Positions 57,200 through 64,000 of a stretch of 64,000 nucleotides of DNA are shown piece by piece. Numbering within the stretch: position 1 is the first letter of the stretch; each line of letters opens with the position of its first letter. The DNA is from Pyxicephalus adspersus (taxonomy: Eukaryota; Chordata; Amphibia; Anura; Pyxicephalidae): positions 157,060,274 through 157,124,273 of the forward strand of contig NC_092860.1 in assembly GCF_032062135.1 (NCBI RefSeq), written 5' to 3'. The notes beneath the pieces are model-generated. The model saw nothing but the letters and a program-made list of their open reading frames with translations, had not been told where the DNA came from and did not search any database. Made by a program: the position numbers and the translations under genes.

Positions 57200-58230
57200 G
57201 TCAACCATCTGCCACTTTACGGAATGATTGGGTCTGAAGGCAATCCAAAGCTTTGGAGACCGGAAGTTCTTTGGCGAAGTTTCTAAGAAGGCAGAAGACT
57301 GCACTTTGATGTAGAATGTTGAGAAGCGCTATCCAATGGGTGTAAAGATAATTCTGTAAGACATTTCCGCAAATCAGCCGCCGTAACCATAGCATAAAGG
57401 TGGATATGTAATGTAAAAAGTCATTTAAATGGAAATCCCCAACGGTAACGCACATTATTATCTTGAAGGATCCCCAGATACGGCTATAGGGTTCTCCTTT
57501 TTTGGGTGGTGGATTGGGCCAGATCAGCAAAAACTTGATAGGAGAAATCTTAGTAACATAACGAATCTTTAGCACGTGCAGATTGTAGGATCAGATCTTT
57601 TGTACGGTAAAAATGAAATTTAATAATGACATCTCTTGGGGGGCCCTCAGTAGGACCTTTCCCAACGCTCAGGTGGAATACCAGGTACTAAAGTACCAAG
57701 TAAAGCTGTAATCGCACCATTAGGATCTGTAACACTCTCAGGGATTCCTCTAATTCTGATATTATCTCTTCTGGCGCGATTTTCTGCGTCTTCCAACTGC
57801 TGTTTGTAACTCTAGCTGGGTGGCAGCCACATCTTTTTCATGACCCTCCGGGACAGTTGTCACATCATCAAAGCGATCTTCTAAAGCCACTGTGCGGCAT
57901 CCTAAATCTTTATTTTCCTTCAGTAATGCTGAAGAAAGTTTTTTTGATAGCAAGAGCTATCTCACCTCCCATGATTTCCCTAATCTTGCCCAGTAAGTGC
58001 TCACCTGGTTCAGGCTCCACCAGAGACATCACGGAAGGGAATTGGTGCTGGGTGCCTTCTGACTGTGATGTGTCATCCAGCGGATTCCTAGCTGAATCTT
58101 CATGATCGGGAGGATCTGGCGCCATCTTGTTATACAGGCCACGCTGAGACCTGGGAGTTTGGTGGGACTGTTTCTTGGTCTTACCCGGTGGACTCATAGG
58201 CTCAGGAGGTCTCCGGCTGATCCGGAACAT
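57200..58230 (-). pseudogene. L1 ORF1 (RNA-binding protein), broken
   Basis: The N-terminal part 58230-57910 is basic and Pro-rich ('PPGKTKKQSHQTPRSQRG') then helical. 57953-57762 has the coiled-coil-like 'LKENKDLGCRTVALEDRFDD'. Further down are 'SVTDPNGAITAL'-type and 'PPRDVIIKFHFYRTKD'-type pieces (about 57720-57590), the RRM-like domain of L1 ORF1, then a C-terminal part to 57200. At least three frameshifts. The protein would be the RNA chaperone of the L1 RNP. Confidence 0.75.
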
Positions 58231-58424
58231 GATGATGCAGGTGAGTAGTTGGAATACTGCGTTTGCACAACACTGGAGAGGTCAATATGCCCGGGATCCA
58301 CGGAGCCGGATCAACACACAGCCATCTCGATCTGCTGCCAACTCTTTAGCTTTGTGTTAACGTAAAGCCAGTTGTTATCTTCTCCATTTCTCTGTAAAGT
58401 TGTTATAGGGAGGAGTTGGGTGTG

Positions 58425-58430
58425 TATAAA
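58425..58430 (+). promoter_or_regulatory. Candidate TATA box
   Basis: TATAAA in 'gtgtgtataaattcttcc', 96 bp before a consensus donor. The paralogous position at about 12027 reads 'gatggaatacgg', with the box lost. It may drive a GT92 paralogue beyond the window; this is an inference. Confidence 0.4.
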
Positions 58431-58454
58431 TTCTTCCTTGAACTTCACAATTCT

Positions 58455-58526
58455 CAGTGTCACATAATGTTCTGCGAATAAAGCGGAGTGCTGGAGATAC
58501 AGCACAGGAACGTATAACCTGTAAGT
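58455..58526 (+). other. Candidate non-coding first exon with splice donor
   Basis: If transcription starts about 30 bp after the TATA box, the exon would end at 58520, with the donor GTAAGT at 58521-58526 ('aacctgtaagtaact'). The matching place in block A is 'accccctaagt'-like, with the G of GT lost. This fits a gene family that needs a non-coding first exon, as the GT92 acceptors imply, but the link is not proved. Confidence 0.35.
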
Positions 58527-58685
58527 AACTCTTTCTATAGTGATAATGCATGGAATATGATGGGTGGTGAATAATGGGAAGGGTAAAGGGTTTTGTTTAA
58601 TGTAAAGCATAAAATATGTATGCCAAGAACACTTGGTGGTAATAGAGGATTCTGCCGTTGATGGAATCCCCTAGTGGAATCCCCC

Positions 58686-58760
58686 AGCCAAATGTACAGG
58701 GCTGTGTAATATGTTGACGCTATATAAATCCTGTTTATTATTATTATTAATAATAATAAA
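58686..58760 (+). repeat. SINE 3' tail
   Basis: 'tgtacagggctgtgtaatat' to 'gctatataaatcctgtttat' plus (TTA)n; inserted in block B and absent from block A, so younger than the duplication. Confidence 0.82.
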
Positions 58761-59696
58761 ATATTCAGCTGCCTCCCTTAACATATGGTGGGCCAGTAAG
58801 GATCTGTTTAGATCCATGACAATGACATTATATGAAATATTAAAGTGTCCTGTAAATGATTAGGAAAGAATAATATGCAATAAAGATGAATAAAGAACCA
58901 GAAGGGACAGCTTTCACCCATGTGTACTTAAAGAGCTGAGTTCTCTTATATTCAGTGGTTTTCTTGTAAGAAAAAAGGTACTGGAACTCACATCTTGTTA
59001 ATCCTCCACTGTCCAGTATTAAAGCATTCATGCACAGCCTGTATTTACAGGCTGAGCTGTCATTTTCACTTTTCCTTCACAGACTTTAACGGACAATCCG
59101 TTAAAAAATTGTTATCTGTATTTACAAAGGGAGTTCTTCTCCATGAATATATGGGGTTGGGGTTCCATAGTGGGGAAGGTACCTGAGGATTGGTGAAGGA
59201 CCACAAACAAGAACATCTGCTAAAAAACAATATCATTATTGATGACCATTGGTCAAGCATGGAGCCATAAAATTCAAAATTTGTCAAACAAATGTGCAGA
59301 AATGGATGTTGTAATCATGGTTATCCATGGATGGCTACTGTGTATGTTAAGATCTACAGGATTAGAAAATGCCCATTTTAAATGACGGTTGGTTTCCTGC
59401 AGCACTGTTTGCGTTAAAAGTTCAAAAAAATTTTGGACTTAAACTTTGACTGGTCTTTTGTTGTTAAATGTGTCCCCCAAAGTTCACTGCATGATAAGGC
59501 ATTGTGTCCATGCACCATGGAACCCCAACACCGTCTATTGGCACACCACAATGACACATTGAGTCTGATATAGTAGGCTCTCCAAGACTAGAGAACATAG
59601 ACTAACATGGATGACCTAGCTAACTGGGAATGGATCTAGAAAACATTTCCCAATTAGTAGCAATTTTGTTATATAAATAACAAATAATTTTTAAGA

Positions 59697-59865
59697 AATC
59701 CGTTCCAAGTTTGCTGGATCACCCAGGTTCTCCCATGATTGTCTATCTTCTCCAGTCTTGGAGAGCTTTTTAATAAATCAGACCCATTGTCATTGTAAGT
59801 AGGAGATCAATCTGCCATTGTCCAAGAAACCTCTGAAGGAATCCTGGTTAGGAAATGCTATAGGG
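59697..59865. repeat. Dispersed repeat and hAT-MITE remnant
   Basis: 59705-59790 ('gtttgctggatcacccaggt', 'ctccagtcttggagagcttt') matches 22085-22140. 59812-59865 ('cattgtccaagaaacctctg', 'gaatcctggttaggaaatgc') matches one end of the 63.7 kb MITE. The same two families also sit side by side at 22.1 kb. Confidence 0.65.
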
Positions 59866-61022
59866 AGACATAATCTGTCCCCGTACAGAGCATTAGTAAT
59901 GCCTCATACAGTGCAGTTCTGGCCATCGTTTCACATAAAGGATGTTGTAGGACTGGAGAAAGTCCCAAGAGGGACAACAAATCTAAGAAGAGGCATAGCA
60001 TGCTATTGGTAATAGGTTCATTTTCAGAAAGCTTCCAAATGTCTTTATATTTAGAAATATTATTATTAATATTGCACCCGTGTTACATTGTGGCTCAGAA
60101 ATGATATCATGTCAATGTGTAACCATAGAATTGCTGTTCAAGGTTCAGATATTGATACCTATAGACTGGCCTTTCTAATCACAGCCAGTCATTGAAAGAT
60201 ATTGTCAAAGGACATTTTTACAACATAGAGAACAATAAAAAAAGAACATAAAGAGGAAGAAACAAACAGATGAACTATTACACAGCACTGAGGACGGCAC
60301 CAGCATTACAGTGACTAACAGTAGATGGCCGAGTCATTGGACGGCCGAGCCTGGGATTGCTGATCAATAAGATGTTAATTCAGTAAATGTTTGATCTGTC
60401 ATAGGCAAAGAACTGTCAGCATTCTACAGAAAATCAATGGATCAAAAGATCCAAGCCTGGTTCATTTGGATAAAGGTCAGGCAATCACCACCCTTTGGAT
60501 AAGATAAATTCACCAACAAGTGTATGATCTTCAAGCTCTGGCCATGTGTCCATCTTGGACATCCATTACCTAATAGGGTCTTCACCTCTAAGCTGGAACT
60601 AACATACTCAGTAATGATCACCTCCAAGGCCTAGATAGGTCTAACCTAGGTACTAACCTGGGCCTAATCATTGCTACCTGAAAAAGTGTGTAACCTCAGT
60701 TAGACCACATTGCCTATCAATATGGATTCTGCTGCTACTTCTTGCTGGTCTATGACCATTGGCAGGAGGATCCTGGCTGCCAGAGAGAAATGATGGCCGT
60801 ACGTAGCCAACAATACTACCTTTTAGTGTCATAGGTTGACTTCATTCTCTTTTGCTGGATAGAGTTTTGGTATTTTGGTCTTGTATATACCAAAGATAGG
60901 GGCCACTCAGTGATGATCAGTGTTCTGGATGCAACCTATGCAGAGTGACCATGGGGAGTTCACAAGAGAAGGAACACCAATGATATAGCCTACTCCCTTT
61001 CCTTCTCTTTTTTTTCTCAGCT
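59866..61022. other. Intergenic, no gene recognised
   Basis: No supported coding region. Confidence 0.5.
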
Positions 61023-61097
61023 TTCTCCTTTTATCTTCCACTTCCACCATATTTGTCCTGTGGAAACATGGTGGAAAAGTGGAAGATAAAAGGAGAA
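61023..61097. repeat. Perfect-arm hairpin (28-bp stem, 17-nt loop)
   Basis: Left arm 61023-61050 ('ttctccttttatcttccact' then 'tccaccat'). Right arm 61068-61097 is its reverse complement, with two extra A residues. The loop is 61051-61067. The size is in the range of a pre-miRNA or a fold-back mutation; nothing nearby decides. Confidence 0.85.
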
Positions 61098-62118
61098 TAA
61101 AGTCTCCTTTTCCAAGACAAGGCCATTTCCCGCGCATTGTTGGACCCGTTAGCATTGGGAGAACAGAAAACCTTGCTCATTCCCCTACTCTACCCTCCTT
61201 CCTTTCTAAGTCTCAACAGTCTGGTCCAGCATGTAGACAATATAAATGGTTCTTGTTGCTTTATCAAAGTGTGTTAATAGAGCTTGGATTTTCTCCTTAT
61301 AAGTGAAGTACTTAAACAAAAGTCTTATGTGAATCTATTTCACTATATTAATAGTTTTTGACCAGTAGAGTTGCTTCAGAAGGTTCAATTTCAATGCAGA
61401 GCTATCGGCCAGTTTTCTGATAGTTTTAATTGGCTTTGCACATCCACCAAGTGAGAAGCCAACTTTGGTGGCCGTACTCTGAAGTGATTGGTTAGGAAGT
61501 GATGAACACAGACAGGCGGAGGGGGAAGAACATTCTCAGTTTCCTTTTTCTAATCAACCAATCTGAACAGGTAATAGGAAAGAGGACCCCCCCCCCCCCC
61601 CCGGGTTCATCCATCTCAGCACAGGTACGGAACCTTCAGAGGTATCACATTGCAGCCTGTTGAATTTCAATGATAAAGATGATAGTTATTCTATCGATGA
61701 TCAATACAACTGAGCTGGTTCAATGTTAAAAAATTACAGCTTGTTCTTCTTCTTCCAAATGTTGGAAGCAGCTGAGATCCCTAAAGCAGACTATATACTT
61801 TAGTGACGAGGTCTTCCTATTTGAGGTCCCACCCTCCTCTACTCTAAAATATTAGATGAAAGTACACGTAAAAAAAACCTGTAGGGGAAAGGAGGAGAGA
61901 GTTAGAAAATATAATTACCCTTCACCTATCTTATAGTGTCAAGGCAAGGGTGACATCATTATCATTCCAGCCAGATCTTGGAGAAGGCGGAGTAACCCAA
62001 ATCTTGCAAAATAGATGATCCTGTGCAGAGCTTTATGAGAGATCTGGGCTACTCAGCATTCCCAGGGATCTTGTTGGGTCAGTTGGAGGAGGACGTTACC
62101 CTTTACTGTATGAAAAAG
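61098..62118. other. Intergenic, no gene recognised
   Basis: Contains a 16-nt poly-C run at 61587-61602. Otherwise unassigned. Confidence 0.5.
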
Positions 62119-62727
62119 TACCGTATTTTTTGCCGTATAAGACACACTTTTTCTTCCCCAAAACTGGGGGGGAAAAGTTGGTGCGTCCTATGACAAATGT
62201 GTTATAAAATAATTAAAATAATATACTCACCCGATACCCGATCCTGCGTGTGTCTCTTCTCTCTGGCAGCAGCGTGTGTCTCTTCTCCTCTCCGGCAGCG
62301 CGTTTCTCCTCCTGGCTGCAGTGAAAGAAGCTGGCACAGCGCCCCCTGCTGTTCCCTGTCCTGAATGCCGTACAGTGGAAAAAAAGCACAGAGTGATCAG
62401 AAGGGGAATTTGAAAGACACAGAGTGATCAGAAGGGGAATTTGAAAGGCACAGAGTGATCAGAAGGGGAATTTGAAAGGCACAGAGTGATCAGAAGGGGA
62501 ATTTGAAAGGCACAGAGTGATCAGAAGGGGAATTTAAAGGACACAGGGTGATCAGAAATGGAATTTGAAAGGCACATGAGTGATCAGAAGGGGAATACCG
62601 GTATGAATGGCACATGAGCGATCAGAAGGGGAATAATCTTTCAGAATCTTTTTTTTCTAGATTTTCCTCCTTTAAAATTGGGTGCGTCTTATATTCCGGA
62701 GCGTCTTATACGGTGAAAAATACGGTA
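62119..62727. mobile_element. 609-bp non-autonomous TIR element with internal minisatellite
   Basis: The 25-bp terminal inverted repeats differ at only two or three positions: left 'taccgtattttttgccgtat' and right ending 'acggtgaaaaatacggta'. Subterminal 'aagacacactttttc' pairs with 'gggtgcgtcttat'. No transposase. It holds a 31-bp tandem array. The TIR style is common in vertebrate DNA transposons; superfamily not determined. Confidence 0.85.
62374..62640. repeat. 31-bp minisatellite inside the TIR element
   Basis: About 8.5 copies of 'cacagagtgatcagaagggg' plus 'aatttgaaagg'. Central copies are nearly identical and the last two or three have diverged. Confidence 0.95.
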
Positions 62728-63539
62728 TTTATTTTTTCCAAAAATATGGACAAATGACATTATTCAAAGCAATGGTGCTATAGCAATGCCCCATCTGGCT
62801 CCTGAATTGACCTTCTGGTACTATATCAGCTTCTTAAGGGTACATTCAATTGACCATGTAAAAGGGACACCACTAGGGTCACTTGGCCAGCTTTCTCAAT
62901 CCATGGACCTTGTTGGCTTTCCTAGCACACAGACCTCACACAGCCTTCCTGCCTAAGCCAAACCAGGCTCCAGCTCCACCTCTTCGTTTCCAGTGGTAAT
63001 TTTTATAGTATTAGGCAGTTGTCACTGATAATTCCTGACCTGATAGAGGGATGGAGTGTTTGACTCACCCAGTCCTTCTAAGACACTACATACCTGGATC
63101 CCCAATAAAAACTTTCAAAAATATTCCATGGTATTTACAGTAATTGCAGCTTTTCCCAGATCCTTTCCGGAACATCATCTTCTCATAAGACAGAAAACAC
63201 AATGCATGAGTGACAGCTTCAGCTTGTGGAGGTCAAAGTGCCAAACAGTCAGAGTTCTTTCCTAATTTGGGACTTGGGAAATAAATTGGGCCAAAGCCCC
63301 CTTGACTCAGTAGGGTTTCCTTGTTCAGCTGGTTCAAGGTAGCTCTTGATTTACATTTACAGATGGTGAAGCAATGTGAGTAGTTACCTGGGACCTTGGA
63401 AAGAACAAGTCCTTCCTTCTCAAGAAACATAACTCACAAACAGAAGATGCAGGGGGGGCAATTACTATACAGCTTGGGTTCTCCATTCTTTTTTCTGGCT
63501 CTGGTTGTTGAACCATAATGAGGCACCAACCAGGCTTTA
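62728..63539. other. Intergenic, no gene recognised
   Basis: No supported coding region. Confidence 0.5.
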
Positions 63540-64000
63540 TAGGTGCATTGGCTCAGTGGTTAACACAAGTTCAAACCTCAATCAAGGCACTATCTATGTT
63601 CTCCATGGGCTTCCATTCAAAAACATTCAATTGGTTTATTGGCTTGATACAAATAAATTGGCCTTAGGCTGTCCTACTGACATATAAGTGTGTGCGAGAC
63701 ATTAGATCACTGTTTCTCAAAACCCTTAAGGAACCCTTGAAATAACTTTCAGGTTCTCAGGGAACCCCTTCTATAATTACTATGCCCACAGCTCACAGAA
63801 CATTAGCATGGTGATGGTGGGAACAATGCCTCTTACATTACTGGCCTTTGGGAAGATCATTGGTTGAAAAAGATCATTGGTGTCACTTATAATGACCCCA
63901 GAGTCACAAATTACTCATTGTCCAAGGGACCCTTAGCAACCTCTGGAGGAACCCTGGTTGAGAAACACTGCATTAGATTTTGAGCCCCTTCGAGACCTTG
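63540..64000 (+). repeat. tRNA-derived SINE split by a MITE
   Basis: 'gcattggctcagtggttaac' (box A-like) and 'gttcaaacctc' (box B-like) at 63546-63580, then 'ggccttaggctgtcctactg' and 'gagacattagat'. After the MITE the SINE resumes 'tttgagccccttcgagacc', equal to the 'cattagattgtgagccc' body of the family, and runs off the window. Confidence 0.8.
63708..63970. mobile_element. 263-bp hAT-type MITE with 8-bp target duplication
   Basis: Ends 'cactgtttctcaa' and 'ttgagaaacactg' form the terminal inverted repeat (consensus CA[G/C]TGTTTCTCAA). It is flanked by 'cattagat' at 63700-63707 and 63971-63978, an 8-bp duplication, which is the hAT hallmark. No transposase. Relatives at 22193-23535 (split) and 59812-59865. 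Confidence 0.9.

Larger units (their letters stand above)
56430..58230 (-). mobile_element. L1 retrotransposon, 3'-truncated and degenerate
   Basis: Minus strand: ORF1 remnants at 58230-57200, an inter-ORF region, then the first 100 or so codons of ORF2 (56758-56430). The rest of ORF2, including RT, is absent. Normal L1 truncation is at the 5' end, so the loss of the 3' part shows a later deletion or replacement at about 56430. L1 activity in this lineage would account for the cdv3 retrocopy. Confidence 0.83.
58385..59540 (+). repeat. Duplicated block B (paralogue of 12.0-13.1 kb)
   Basis: Collinear with 11986-13060 over about 1.1 kb, interrupted by a SINE tail at 58686-58760. Shared words: 'aagtaactctttctatag'-type, 'ttggtggtaatagaggatt', 'gaggattggtgaaggacca', 'ggctactgtgtatgttaag' and 'ccatgcaccatggaacccc'. 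This copy has the better promoter and donor signals. Confidence 0.72.

Noticed and set aside
1..64000. tRNA and rRNA genes
   Set aside because: I saw no complete tRNA cloverleaf or rRNA segment; the tRNA-like stretches at 49.8 and 63.5 kb belong to SINEs.

Overview
This is a vertebrate nuclear genome window, most likely from a frog (Anura). It has large introns and intergenic space, with no operons or bacterial signals. It also holds a tRNA-derived SINE with the tail 'ttggcgctatataaatcctg', common in frog genomes, and a mix of DIRS, Penelope-like, Ty3/gypsy, L1, ERV, mariner and TIR elements typical of amphibians. The species was not identified. Six runs of N (1214-1498, 9931-10293, 13358-13875, 46151-46754, 50446-50583, 55498-56122) mark it as a draft scaffold.

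The resident gene family is a + strand tandem cluster of glycosyltransferase family 92 (GT92) genes. One copy is intact: 37480-38733, 417 residues, a type II Golgi-type protein with its DID motif at residues 269-271. Two paralogues are broken: 7289-8357 carries an internal deletion of about 209 bp, and 28379-29588 has lost its start codon, has an early stop and has two frameshifting deletions. A fourth copy survives as about 100 bp at 41210-41310. The cluster grew by segmental duplication: about 28.3-32.3 kb and 37.4-41.1 kb share coding exon, 3' UTR and downstream flank. A second duplicated block (about 12.0-13.1 kb and 58.4-59.5 kb) may carry a promoter and non-coding first exon of this family. 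The 58.4 kb copy keeps a TATA box and a GTAAGT donor; the 12.1 kb copy has lost both.

The rest is mostly mobile DNA. From left to right: minisatellites (31-, 48- and 43-bp periods) with an L2-like LINE relic inside a 0.6 kb direct repeat (0-11 kb); a mariner relic (11 kb); a DIRS tyrosine-recombinase retrotransposon with an SGNH-hydrolase domain, - strand (16-20.8 kb); nested TIR elements (22.2-23.5 kb); a Penelope-like element (25.1-27.2 kb); an ERV fragment (32.4-33.3 kb, -); a Ty3/gypsy RT/RNase H relic (34 kb); a 4.0 kb cdv3 processed pseudogene with perfect 15-bp target-site duplications (42.0-46.0 kb, -); a larger pol-less copy of the same ERV (46.1-49.9 kb, +); a repeat carrying an expanded TG array (49.9-51.1 kb); a Ty3/gypsy element with SCAN-like Gag and integrase placed directly after protease, the Gmr1-like order (52.1-55.1 kb, -); an L1 (56.4-58.2 kb, -); a TIR element containing a 31-bp minisatellite (62.1-62.7 kb); and a SINE split by a hAT-type MITE with an 8-bp target duplication (63.5-64 kb).

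I found no convincing new molecular system. The most useful observations are the birth-and-death state of the GT92 cluster, the textbook retrocopy, the nested insertions that give relative ages, and the unequal SINE content of the two LTRs of one ERV. All identities come from reading the sequence; no database search was run.
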